From Nautilus pompilius (Eukaryota > Mollusca > Cephalopoda > Nautilida > Nautilidae), in contig JACATO010002730.1 in assembly GCA_018389105.1 (NCBI GenBank), positions 3,454,501 through 3,518,500 of the forward strand: a stretch of DNA of 64,000 nucleotides. Direction: 5' to 3'. The stretch's first letter is position 1; the number at the start of each line of letters is the position of its first letter. This document shows, piece after piece, positions 1-12,471 of the stretch. The position numbers and the translations under genes are program-made. Below the pieces are notes generated by a model that did no database searches, had not been told where the DNA came from, and saw only the letters and a program-made list of their open reading frames with translations.

Positions 1-3000
1 CTGTGTTAAGCTTAAATCTTTTGTACACTATGTGCTCATGATAAGTTCTATTAAAGGGGACATAATTCATTTTATTTTTTTTACATGGGAGTTAATTTAA
101 GAATCACCACTTTGCTACAAAAGATGTCTTAAAATCAGTCTACGGTTTTTCTACATCTTCGGTAGGAAATAGATTAGTGAAACAGATGACCCGCCATAAA
201 AGGAAGGTTAGAACAGAAAGTCAGCTTTAGCGGATCATACTGAATTGTGATCACGAAATCAAGCAGGCAGCATGATTTTAAAGAAAAACATATGCTCTGG
301 CGATTATTACATTTAGTATGCATCCAGTGTTCAGGTTAATAGAATTTGAGTATCTTTTTCAACTGGTTGAATAATAGTATAAATATTTGAAAATGTAATA
401 CGTAAAGAGACAAAAGAACCAAAGGCACAGTAAGCTGAAACAGTAGATGGAAACTTGACAGTTCATGGGGCGTTCAGATTTAGTAAAAATCTTTGTTTTT
501 ATTTGAATTTATAAAAAGATGCTAAACTTTAAACTTAAGTTTTAAGAAAAAATTAAGTTTCGGGTAGTTAAATAACATTTACTGAATTTGAACCTCTTTG
601 ATGTAAACAGACAGTAAAAAAAAACTAAAATTAGTACAGCTCATGAAAAACTTATGGTTACTTTTAACCAAAATTGTTATATAAATACTCGTGTCTTGAA
701 GATGCATCTGGTAAAACATTAATTGTACAGTTAGGTGATAATGAATTGAGAATGGTTTTGTTAATTTCTTTCTAAATCAATAGAAAAGTATATTTCTCAA
801 GGGTTTCCTTGAATGAATGAAAATCAAAAGCTGATAAGAGCACTTAGTGGAGTTAATGTGGGATTGAATAGAATTCCTCTGGATCAAAATAGCATCATTA
901 TTCATTAAACTGATTTTTTAGAAGAAAATAAGAAATGAAAGCTGAAAAATATGGTTACATTGTTCACAGTACAAACAAAAGCGTGGGGGAGACACCATTG
1001 TAGCTGTTCATTTTACGTACTTGATGTCTATAAAAGTTTTATTTTGGAAAGTTCAGTTTTTTTTTTCTGTTGGGACCAAACTAGTGAACTTAGTCATGAT
1101 GTATATCGTAGGGGAGAGCTGAGATTGCTGCAGGAGGCTTCAAGACAGAGCTGTGAGTTTGAAAGTTAACTTTTTGTTCCTTACTGAGCTAGGGACATCT
1201 CGTCTGGTCCGCGGAGCAGTTGGGACAAAGGCTGATTTGGGCCATACGTAGTCTCTTCTATTCTACCTAGTCCATTATTCGAAGCATTAAATGCATGCGA
1301 TTACGCATCCCGTATCTTTTTGTTGTTGTTGTAAAAATTAGCAATATTTTAATATCTTGTTTATGATAATTTGAGGTCTGCTTTTTAATTAAAAACATTT
1401 ATGTAATTGATTCACATTGTATTCCCTGTTACTCGGCATGCTTTATTTACAAAAAAGGGGTATAGATAAAGTTTCCTTAATAGTATTGTAACAGACTTTT
1501 CGTAAAATACTGATGGCCATTTTATATTAATTGTAATTTCCAAACATTTTTACAAAGATACATTAACTGGCATTTATTGTAACTCAGCAAAATTATAAGT
1601 TTTGTTTGGGTGAATAACTGCGCCAAAAAGGGAAAAAAAATCTTTCAGAAACTGAAAGTGAAACCACAACCTTCCCGGATCGGCAACAGTTGATGTATAA
1701 CTATGTAGAGACAAGGCTATATGAGAATATCTCCAATTGACAATGCAAACCAAATGGCAATAAACGTATCTGACAAACAGCATAGGTCTACGTGTAATGA
1801 AAGAATGGAAAATAAAACTTTTAAAATATTATAAAAGCAATTCTATTCACAGATGCTTTGTCTGTGACAAATATAAGAAGATGAAAAACGCACGTGATCA
1901 AAAATGTCTACTCCCCTGAAAATGCTGCTGCTTCAAAAGAAAAGGACAAAACAATGAAAACTAAACACGAATAAACAAAAATTACCTGCTCTGGTTTCTA
2001 GCCTTATCACTGGATCTAATTTCACTGAGCCATTTTTAATATTACTGAAGATGTTATAGTCCTTCACTTTTAATCCTCTGCCTATTTACATCTCATACTG
2101 CATTTCACACTTTTAACAATTTGCAATTATGGTTCCGCAACTGGTAATGTTAAATGTAATGTAGTTTATAGTACTTTATTTACATCAGAATGTCAGCAAT
2201 GACTCAGCGCATATTTTTTTGATTTCAAGGCCCTATAGATATTGAAACTTTCTAAATGAAATTTTGTTGCCAACCGAAAGGACCGTCAGCTAATGAAATG
2301 AATGCTGAGTGACTTTAAAAAAGAGCTAATAAATTTTTTTTTAACAACAAGGGGTGATTTTAGATCAGGTGTGAATGCTTTGAGTAATATAGCCCCTCAA
2401 GAACGGAATTTGTCTGAACTTTGGATTGACATTTGTAAAACAAGTGAGACACTGAGTGTCTGCTTCATCTTGGCAGCACCCTTCACTAGCGCCATAAGGC
2501 TAGTATTTTGAAAATAAAAGTATAGATGCCTTTTAATACACAGTGGATTTTGTCTCAAGCAGAAATATTTATTAAAGTCATCACGAATTTTTGATCGCGA
2601 CCCAGATTATATATATAGGATTAAGATAGCGATTGGCTTATGTTGAAGAGTTGAAGATTTTCGAACGGTAATGCAGGCAAAAGGCCAGCGTCTGGAAAAC
2701 ATTGCTGACAGGGAGTTAGGTATGTTTCTTCGCCAGATAATCCAGCATCTTTAAAAAGTTTTTGATCGAGAATCACTGTTGAGATTGCGAAATGTAGCGA
2801 TACATAATGTCAGTCAAGCATTTAGGATACATTTACAACGTTCGAAAACTTGAATGCTAAGAGGCATCGTTATCAGTGAAGGAAATATATTATGGTTTAG
2901 AAATTCTCAGAGACAGTGATCCTTTACTGCCTTCTTAAAAAAGCAATTACATCTTTAACCTAAAATAATAATAACAATAATATAATGGTAAACTACTGGA

Positions 3001-4340
3001 CTTCCATGATTAAAAGAGAAGAAAGTGTACAAATGCAACGAGTCCGCATAACACTAAATTGCTTACTGTAAACAACACGTTTTGTTTTCCCGTGATTTAA
3101 GATACAAAAATAATTAATTCATAATTATAAACTTTAATTTCCATGGTCATAAGTATATGCAATAAACGTGCTACTAGGTCGTCTTTCATGAATTCAGCCA
3201 TATAACGAGCTGTCATAAATCCCGATTAGGCGGTAGTACTTCTGATTTTGCGCCTATTTCGAAAAAAATCGTTTGATATGTCAACTGATAGAGGGAATTT
3301 CCCGTTAGACACCATTTTCAGAATTTTCAAAACTTTATGTTACTATTTAAATTTTTTTTAAATTTTAAAATTTTATTATCACATTTTTGTATTTGGTAGA
3401 TATAATTAATTAATTGTTTGAAAATCAACTAATAATATGTTCACAAAATACATTACAAGAATTTTAGTTTATTTGTGTTTCGGATGGTGAATAGTTACAA
3501 TATCTCCCTCATTTCTCTAGTAGATTTTTTCCTTATAAGTAAAACCTGTGTGGCAGCTCGCAGATGGAACCAGTGCTATGGGCTGTCAAGAAAAAGTAGC
3601 CATTGATTAGTGTGCCATATTTGATACAAATAACTAACTCAGTTTCGAAAGAATTCTGTTCTTAAAGCAATATTCCCAAAAGCACTGACGCCTAATCTAA
3701 AGCCTCTAACGTTATCTCATTAACATCTCTGGTTGATTTCTGCTTGACATCAACTTTTTTAAACACAGGTCTCTTCTTTACTCCTTGTGCGAGTTATTTT
3801 AAAATCACATAGCTTTTGTAAAATAAAAAAATGTAAAATGCTACTCAATATGCTTTCTAACTTTTGTGAAGTTGTTTCGTTTGCATTATTTAAACATACT
3901 TTGTGTTCAAATATATTTATCACCTTTGAGAAAGAGCAGTGCCAACATGAAAACGCAATTTCTGTTTTATTGAAGCCATTTATTCTGTTTTATTTTTAAA
4001 ACTTTATGAGAAAACTTACAATATCATACTAGTTTTAAGTATTAAAATTATGTAATACGAAGCAGATTTACGAAAAAAATCCATACACCAACCAGAGAAA
4101 ATAAATAGTATGTTAGCGATATATTCGTCTCAACATAATTGGTACAAAAAGTAAACGTTAGAACACTATTGTATCCGATCGAACCGCTTCAAAACATATA
4201 TAAATGTTTCTAATTTGTTTTATATCTTGGGGAGAACATTTTCGATAAACTGCTTTGTTAGCCGATTCAATACTTTCTTCTTATATGGATTCATAAGTTA
4301 TTTAAAGCGCCCAGCAGCTATTTGTTTTTGTTCAGTTTTA
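1..4340. other. AT-rich non-coding DNA, no gene recognised
   Basis: No open frame here resembles a known protein; all are short and AT-driven. The stretch around 1090-1260 is somewhat richer in G and C than its surroundings but has no long frame or recognisable repeat. No terminal repeats, RNA genes or splice-site pairs could be supported. Confidence 0.6.
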
Positions 4341-4349
4341 GCATTATAT

Positions 4350-5130
4350 TTCAAGAGTATTAATGTTTTTCATTGACATTTTGGAAAGACGATCATTAGT
4401 TTGCGTCTTGGAATTTCACAACGGCTATGAGCTGAACTTAAATGTTCGTATTAGTCGGTTATTTAACCCTCCACATTAAACATCAGTTTTTACAAAGCGT
4501 TCCAAATGAAACGCCATGACTTTACACATTAACATCTTTAAAATTTCTATGGTGATACTGAATTCTTTTTTTTATTCATTGTTTCATCTTCTTTCTTCTT
4601 TTCTTTGTTAGTACATCGAAAAATTTATCTTGATGTCATCTAATGTATAGCTTTTCTGTGTTAATGCCAACTGACAACTTGATAATACATGTTCAATAGC
4701 TCTCTCTTCTTACATTCCATATAAAAACTATCCTCCTTTTGCCCAAAATATGCGGGTCACTTCGTGATAGCAAGTAGTATGAACTGATTAAGAATCGTAT
4801 CCTTGCTTGTTACATTTTCTACTTGACTGCCCACTTTAACCTTTTGCCGTTTACACTCCCGATCTCATCAAAATCTTGATCTTTCATCGCTTCTACTTTT
4901 GTTTTTCTAGAATCTTCTATCAAGTCACCTTGATTTGTCATTGCCACTTCTTTTTAGATTCCTTTTCTATCGTTTAAATTTTTATCTTTTCTCTTGCGTT
5001 TTACAATAGAACTTCCTTGTTGTGAATTATATTCGTCTGCTTGTATTGCTTATTCCAGCCAAAATCTTGTATCATGAGCCTTTATTCTGCATAATGCAAT
5101 CCATTGTGTGCTGACTACTTTTTATTTGTT
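4350..5130 (-). pseudogene. Degraded non-LTR retrotransposon (LINE) tail, minus strand
   Basis: On the minus strand at about 4655-4710 a frame reads EHVLSSCQLALTQKSYT. This resembles the C-terminal cysteine-containing region of many LINE polyproteins, which reads roughly EHILSSC..AL.Q.RY..RHD after the reverse transcriptase. Upstream on the same strand, around 4920-4950, a frame begins MTNQGDLIEDSRKTK, like the stretch that precedes that region in the same proteins. Several stops and frame changes separate the pieces, and the catalytic reverse-transcriptase core is not visible. It is an old, 5'-truncated copy. The family assignment rests on motif memory only. Confidence 0.45.
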
Positions 5131-7290
5131 TTCTTTTCTAAATTTGCTTAATTTATTTTCGAGTGCGCTTAATTCTGTATTATACTTATTGCCATATGTT
5201 CTTTCCTACAGAAGATAGTGGTATTTGTAACTTACTGCTGAATATATAAAATAAAACGTGTTTCTGAAATACATGCGCATCATGTAGACAAAAAACTTCA
5301 AAGAACGGAGTTTGCTTTGACTAGTTTTGTATTTAGGAGTGAAAAAATTAAGATTACATTTCTTTGAAATGTGGTGATTTATTATAAACAGTTGCCTGGT
5401 ATTTTTTAGAAGAGATTCTATTATTACGGCGATCTTTAGTTTTATTTAAAACAGTGACGAATGGTTTGTACATAAAGCTTCGTAAATTGAAAACAGCTGA
5501 TATTTGAAGAATCATATTTAGCAAACTTTCTTCTATTTCCCAGATGCAAGCAGTATATCTTTCTAGAAAAGAATAGTCAGTTATTAAATCATAAGTGAGG
5601 TTTAATATTTTTTTAACAGATAAATTATTTTTTAATAAAATTCCAAATAATTGTGTACTCACACATTAAATTGTTGCTACAATAAATGAACGACCAAACC
5701 GAAACGTATTTATTATATATAAATATAAAATAAGAAAACAAATTTTAAATAAATTTTAGAAACAAAATTTTTTTTTATATATGGGGAGAATCATTAGCCA
5801 CAATGACATCCCAATATATTTGAATAAGTGAAGCAAGTTTAATAAATAAATAATTATGTTGGAAACCACTACAAACTCGCTAGCAGTTTATTTTTTTACC
5901 GAGAACAATAATGTGGGACTTAAATAATAACTTTTTTTTGATACTTGCAGTTACTTAAATTATATAAGAAAGCATACCGTTTACATGCATAAACGGAGAT
6001 AGAATTATTAAGCGGATTTTTCTAAAGCCTTGGTGCGCGTCAGAACATCATGGAGTAGATTCAGGATTGTTTATGGTAATTTTGATAATAATGTTTTAAA
6101 CAAGAATTTTTTGTTCTTCATCAGAACTCAATAGCTTCGAACTCTTCCTCAAAAGTGTGCATCCCAAATTTTAAAGAAGTTTTATTTTCAAAATTTTTAT
6201 ATTTAAAATTGATAGTTTTTTGTGTATTGGACCGTCTAAACATTAAACTTTTTAAAAGTTTATGACTAGATCCTGATTTAATCAAAAGATTTCCGGTCGA
6301 CTTCGGTATATTCAAATTGTTAAAAAGGGTGATATTCACATTAATCAAGTAAATAAACATTTTAAAAAATGGTAAGACAGCATTACAGAAAATTTAGTCT
6401 AAACATTTTGCTTGCACGTGTTATCTAAATAAAGTAAAGCAAGCAAATAAATGAATTAATAGATATTACTGAGTGCAGTTAACACAGAATATACAGAAGT
6501 TTCTAAATGATGAATATGCTGATATCCTTCATATATAATAAAATAACTGACATATTATATATGTAAATTTAAAGAAAATACAAAAACGAAGAAATAAAAC
6601 AATTATAAAAACAGTAAAAAAAAGCATAATATTTCTATTTATACGTAATGGAATAATGCAGTACGTTTTTCAGTTTTTTTCTATAAAGTTGATACTATGA
6701 TTGAAATATCTACTGGTCGAGTGTTATCGCCTCTTTTTGTCCAATAAAAAACTTCTATAATAAAGTAGACTGTTATGACCCTTATATTTACCTTCCGTTG
6801 AGTGACTTCATGAAAACACAAATGTGCTGAGCAGGCATTTAGACAATATTTTTCTTCATCGTAGAATCTTAAATAGGAGAAGAATTTAATAGCACTGTCG
6901 ATGAAAATCAACAAAAATGTGGAGACTAACAGATGTGTATAGCCTGCAGACTTTGATTAATATAAATTAAAACCATTTTACAAGTTGATTTATTTTCAGG
7001 GAGAACGGACGTACACCACTGAGATTTTGCATAACTTAAAGAAAGAGATGTTTTGTGTTTTATTTTCTAAAAGGGATGCCATGTAGGGGTTAGCTGAATT
7101 AAGTAAATAATTATAAATGTAGAATAAAACAATGTATTTAAAATAAATGTTTTTTGTAGTTAATATTGCTGAATTGCTGCATATGGTATAGTGAAATGAT
7201 TACTTGTGAAATCAGATTATGTAAATATGCTGTCAGAATGCATTCTGGTAAAGAATGCCAAATTATAGGATACATAAGGGTATTTGTTAT
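5131..7290. other. AT-rich non-coding DNA, nothing recognised
   Basis: Only short AT-rich open frames occur here, including a 102-codon minus-strand frame at 5354-5662. None has recognisable domains, codon bias or splice context. No terminal repeats or RNA genes were seen. Confidence 0.6.
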
Positions 7291-7298
7291 ACAGATAG

Positions 7299-7380
7299 AT
7301 TTTTATAGCAGCATTAATTCCTAATCTATCGTCTGCATGTTTAATTAGAAATTACTAGAGCTGTGACAACTAATCCTGGT
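7299..7380. repeat. Short inverted-repeat element (MITE-like), copy 1
   Basis: The right arm (7341-7378) reads AATTAGAAATTACTAGAGCT followed by GTGACAACTAATCC. It matches, with few changes, an arm at 24175-24212, and its reverse complement resembles arms at 38.5 kb and 48.1 kb. A weaker left arm lies at 7300-7326. The arms surround a very short spacer, as in a collapsed miniature inverted-repeat element. It encodes nothing. Confidence 0.45.
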
Positions 7381-8440
7381 CTGTATTTCCTACACTTAAT
7401 TATGGAGATGTCTTGATGCTAAAATTACAATTGAATTAGGAAAGCTGGAAATAACAAATAAAACAATTCTAATAAACACAGAAGTAATAAAAAACACAAA
7501 AATCTTATTTTATATGGTGTTATAACGGTTTTTATCGTATAAATGATAAGTAAAGGAGGATTTTAAATTTTTATAGCACCCAGCAAAAAATCAACCGAAA
7601 TTTTTTTTTTATGTCTTATTTAAATACACGCCCGCCAATAGGCCGGCTACGAACGTCATTTTAATTTACAAGTCTGTAATATTTGGATCGTTATTTAGAG
7701 AAAAAAATTATTTTAATTTAGATTTATGCAAGTAAAACAAACAAAACAACAAAACAGAGACTCAAAGACTCTGGCTGATTAGATTCAATGCCTACTGCTG
7801 AACCTTTATACGAAGTTTACTTGTTTTATAAAGAAATTAAGATTTTATGAATATAAAATTGTTTATTGCATTCTTATTTCTTGTTATTTTCCAGGTATCA
7901 TTTAGACTAAAACTGTCAGAGAGATAAAAGAATATAATCAATAATAAAATCAAAAAAAAAAATTACTGACTTAGCTTCATTGTGAAACTCACTTAGCATT
8001 TCTGTCCAACTTCAGTGTTGGATTTACATAATTTAGCACTTGTGCAATCATAAGTCAGCGGTATTTGTAAATATTCTAATTGAAGTGTTACCATTTATGC
8101 CACAGGTTATCTGTTTAAAATCAGGGTGAGTGTTGAATGAAATGAAAGCAAAATTTATAATCTAATTTACAGGCGAATTTTAAATTGTTTTATCTACAAA
8201 CTCACTGTTTGGTTATCCTCCAATGTCGACCAATTTATTTAAATAAAATCTCTGCACAATTTTTCTAGAACGTTTTATTTTAAAATGCAAATTATTTATT
8301 TTTAAAATTAATAAAGATACTTTTTAAAAATATATAGCTAAATAAATTTGAAGAAGAAACAACACCAGATATTAATAAGAAACGTAATATCTTAAAACAA
8401 AATCAATATAAATCCCTCTAATTTCAGATTCTTAAACCAA
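7381..8440. other. AT-rich non-coding DNA, nothing recognised
   Basis: No coding frame, terminal repeat or RNA gene could be supported in this stretch. Confidence 0.6.
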
Positions 8441-8449
8441 ACGGACAAG

Positions 8450-8610
8450 AATAAAGTGCAATCGTTAGTCGAATTTCTACCAGTTTAGAGGAAATCCACG
8501 GGGCTGGCTGGTAGAGAATAATGAGGTACGTCAAACTGAGTCGAGATTCGAACTTAGGCTTTTACCCTAATAGTCTAGTAGTTTACCACCGAACCTCAAC
8601 TTAATTACAT
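8450..8610 (-). repeat. tRNA-derived SINE-like fragment, copy 1
   Basis: Read on the minus strand, the piece begins GAGGTTCGGTGGTAAACTAC and after about 30 bases has GTTCGAATCTC. These are spaced like the A and B boxes of an RNA polymerase III promoter in a tRNA head. The body after the B box, including GACGTACCTC and the pyrimidine-rich stretch beyond, resembles sequences at 29.17 kb and 53.3 kb in the same orientation. This suggests one dispersed family. It does not fold into a convincing functional tRNA. The family is unnamed here. Confidence 0.45.
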
Positions 8611-10221
8611 TTTAATGTACTTTCAATAAACTCTGAACTTCACGCGGCGAAATCAAGCTCTTACATGTGATAATTGAAAATAACCTGTAATCTAGATTGC
8701 AGTTAATACGGTAATGAAAACAAAATATGATACTATGTTTATATATAATTACTATTATTAGTAGTAATTAGGGTTTTCCCTAACGCATTTATTACTACAA
8801 AGAATAAGTCTACGCTTCAACGATTTTCCTTGTCGGTTATCATTAGTCCCAAGAAAAACATTTGTATTATGAAATGTTGATATTTTTTCAGTGAATTCAT
8901 AACTTAGTTGTATTACCACTAATATGGTAAAATGAAAAGCCCGAAATAATAAACTAACGTTTGTAGACAGCAAATGACTCTTATCATCATTTATTGTTAT
9001 TAAAAGAAACTTTCAGAATCTCTTCTCTTAATTATGATCGTTCTTTTCTTTACCTGTACTCAGCCGGTATCACTTTTATTAACCCAATAGCAACAAAAAT
9101 ACTAAGTAAGCAAATAGACACAAAACAGAGAAGAAAAACGTTTCAATTGTTTTAGTGTTCTAATACCTATATTTGTAATGTTTTAAAGTTTGCGAACTAT
9201 GTCACTTTTTCTGCTGATTTAGTCTCTACTGTATAGTGCTTCCCGACTGTTGGTCGTTTGTACCAAAACACCAAAGATAAAACGTCACGCCTACGAGATA
9301 TGGTCAAGAAGATAACAACAACAACAAGAATAGCAATGACAAAAAAGTTGTCGCCTTTTCTTGGAGAGAATCGGTTACAATAGCTGCCAATGATTAGCAT
9401 CAAAATCCCAGTGGATGCTAGAAGAGTGGGCATGTAAACGTAGGGATACTGCACCAGGAATTATCATTGTAATGGAAAAAAACAAAACAATAAGCATTCT
9501 ACGGTTCTTCACTGCTGGAAAGTGACTGTCTTGGCTGAGGAGATATGCCGACCTCACGTATCAGAAAATATCAAATGCGGTGATTGTTTTTGACAAATCA
9601 GTAAAACAGTTCTGACTGTTGAATAGTCAAACATATCATAACGAAGAACGTCGGGCCATTACGGGGAGGGGAAATCCTCAAAGACAAAGTATATAACAAT
9701 AACGCAATAAGGAAGCTTTGCGTTGTGCAAGAGACTAATCGCGTTATTGCTTCATTTGATGAAAACAATTAAAAATTTTCTTTTCTTTCTTCCCCGCTCT
9801 CTGGAGAAATTTTCCCGAATCCAGTGAACAGTAAAACGAAATGTGTCGAAACCGATCAGTTTATTAAATCAGTTTGACACTGAGTTTGGAAACCTCTGAG
9901 AAGATAGCAGGTCGAATCCAGCTCAGATGACTGTCAGCGCAAAACAGTGTATAAATTGGCTTTGTCACTATGATGAAGATGCTTTCTAAAATTTGTAAAT
10001 GTACACAGACATTAAGATATTTGTGAAAATAAGGATAGTTTTCATAAAGAACGAAAGACAACAATGAATGCCATAAAGCAAACTTATTGACAAATGATTA
10101 TCGGATAGCACTCCGATGGACTTCACAAAATTGGAATATTATTCCAGTTATATTCAAGAGACAGAACACTTTTTGATCTTAGGCACCACTGGTACCTGTA
10201 TTTTAAAATATAAAATTATAA
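8611..10221. other. AT-rich non-coding DNA, nothing recognised
   Basis: Two overlapping minus-strand frames at 9197-9557 are hydrophobic but show no family motif and are probably chance. Nothing else could be supported. Confidence 0.55.
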
Positions 10222-10834
10222 GTAATTACTAGGGCAGGTCGATTTTCAACTTTTTTAAAAATCGCAATATGAGTAAGTATACAGTAGTTGCATCTATTCA
10301 AGTAGTACACAATAAAAAAAAAATTAGGCTTTTAGGTTAATGTTCCGCTTGCGGATTTGCGATTAAAGTTTAATTGTGTTTCAAGTTTATTTCATATTCT
10401 ATATTTTTTATCATAAGTTACATAACATTTGGAAAAGAGAACAATATATTTCCATAATGACCCAATAAAACTAGGAATATAAATGATCATATGACTGAGA
10501 ATAATGTCCTTTTGACATAAACACTGGACGCATTTTCCTGCTCAGCAGTTTCGTAAGGATAGATCTGTGTCGGGCCTCAAACCCATACACTGAATGAGAA
10601 GCTTCTGTCACTAACTTTACACTCCTTTCAACGCTCTGAGAATGACATGGTAGGTTTGGAATATCCGGCTTTGTGCTCTTGTTGATGAAGGTCTGGATTT
10701 CCTCATCAGAAAAGTGTTGTGTAGTTGGTGGCTCCATTGTACCAGCGTCAGGAAGGTCAATAAGCTCTGGCCAGGTGTCAGCGTCCCAGTTCACTGGAGG
10801 AATTTTCTTTTCCATTTCTTGGCTGCTGTTCATT

Positions 10835-11020
10835 CTGGAAATAAAAAAAAATGTATATTAATAATATCGGCCTAATAATCAAAACTATTTCCTTATTATT
10901 TTTGCTCTGAAAATTCGAAATATAAAAATTCCACAGACGTTGCCTAAGTATTCTGTTCAAATCTTAATATATTATTTTGAAAATAAAAATATCTAGAATA
11001 ACAAATTTTGCAAACACTAC
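10835..11020 (-). other. Intron 2 of the hAT-like transposase
   Basis: The donor is CGCAG|GTAGTG and the acceptor TTATTTCCAG|AATGAAC on the minus strand. Joining completes an Arg codon (AG+A) and continues into MNSSQEMEKKIPPVNW. The unspliced frame ends at the TAG inside the donor. Confidence 0.75.
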
Positions 11021-12289
11021 CTGCGTCTGAGAGTAAGAATTGTGTGAAGTCCAAGATTTCTGATCTGGTCATCATCATCTTTCACCATGGCGTAAAGGAA
11101 GTTTGCAGGTAGCAGGCAGAAAGCATTCCCCTGAATATTTTGTTTTACAATGCGTCTCACATCATCAAACTGAATCAGTTTCAAGTGGTTGATGGTAGAG
11201 AAAAGAATGCGAGGTGAATCATGTAGTTTAGAGGACATCTTTAAGCTGAACCATGAGGGAGCATAAACCTTGACGATGTATTGGATTAATTTTGTCAGAT
11301 TCTTGTTTGGACTGTTGTCTCGTGTGTATAGACAAAGAAGTCGTATAGCAAGTGTTAACCATCGTGCATGGTTGAGTGGACCTATTTTCCAGGCTGCCCA
11401 TCTATCATCTACTCTTCCCACTCCGATACCCTTACAATATTCATAGAGAAGCCTTTGATCATGACTGAGATCCTTCAGTACCTCATCTGGAATGTACTCA
11501 TCAGTAATTGGTGTTTGAACTGGCTCAAACTGTACTTGTGGTTCACCATGAATATCTTCTAAGCACCTTTTTCCCAAGGGGTCCATTGAAGCTTCTTGGG
11601 CCAGTTGTTGTTCCATCCAGTTTTTTAAATAGGGCTCTTAGTGGAAGTTCATTTTGATGAAGGGCACAGCCAATTGTGTGCAGCTTCCTCCCAAGAATTT
11701 CTTCTAGCTTTACCACCAAACCACTCTTAGAACCAGTGTTTGTTGCTGTATTGTCAAGAAGAATAGCATGTATACTCTCAAGGCTGTCATATTCTTGAAG
11801 AACACTGAATGCTTCCTGAGCAAGAACATCGCCAGTAGCACCTACAACAGGTATTGTTCTGTGGGTCAAATAGGTGCCTGGAGATTTTCCATCTTCATAT
11901 GTGAATGTGAGATGATGTTCTGTAGCAACACACTTTTTGAGAACATTTCCCCCTTCTTGCGCTTCTGTTTCCTTATATGTCAAGGTTTTATCATCAAGCT
12001 TTCCATCTACACCCATGCAAACGAGGTGTGTCTTCGTCTCTGACTCAACTTCTTCACTAATTACTCTTACTTTTGATTTAGCCCTGTCTAACTTACACTT
12101 GTCAATTAAGATTTGATTAATGTCAACCTCTGGCCTCAATAGGTGTTTGATGTCATAGAGCAAGGCATTACCAAGAGCTGCCCCAAGACTGGAGGAACAT
12201 TCAGCTCTGACAAGCTCCATAGCATATCTGGGAAACTTGAGAAGGTTGTAGTCTCCTGAAGTCCTCCTGTTAGGCTGCCATTCATCTCC

Positions 12290-12471
12290 CTGAAAATATA
12301 AGAATCACAAAAGATTAGATAGGGAATATTACTTCTTCAGCAGATTAAGATACAAGAAAAAATGCATTAATTTTTGCATGAAGTAGTTGTGATTCGAAAT
12401 ACTAACATAGCATACAAGGTAATGATCGTTTAGTTCATATATACTAAGGCAAAGAAAAAAAAAACACGAAC
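12290..12471 (-). other. Intron 1 of the hAT-like transposase
   Basis: On the minus strand the donor reads GAG|GTTCGT and the acceptor TATTTTCAG|GGAGAT. Joining them gives ...NSE-GDEWQPNRRTSGDYN... in phase 0, which continues directly into the frame at 12220. A stop codon follows the donor if the intron is read through. Confidence 0.75.

Noticed and set aside
5354-5662. 102-codon minus-strand open frame
   Set aside because: AT-rich, no domain, no splice context and no similarity that I recognise; expected by chance at this base composition.
8450-8610. Possible functional tRNA gene
   Set aside because: A- and B-box-like motifs are present, but no full cloverleaf with paired acceptor stem can be drawn, and the body recurs elsewhere, so a SINE is the better reading.
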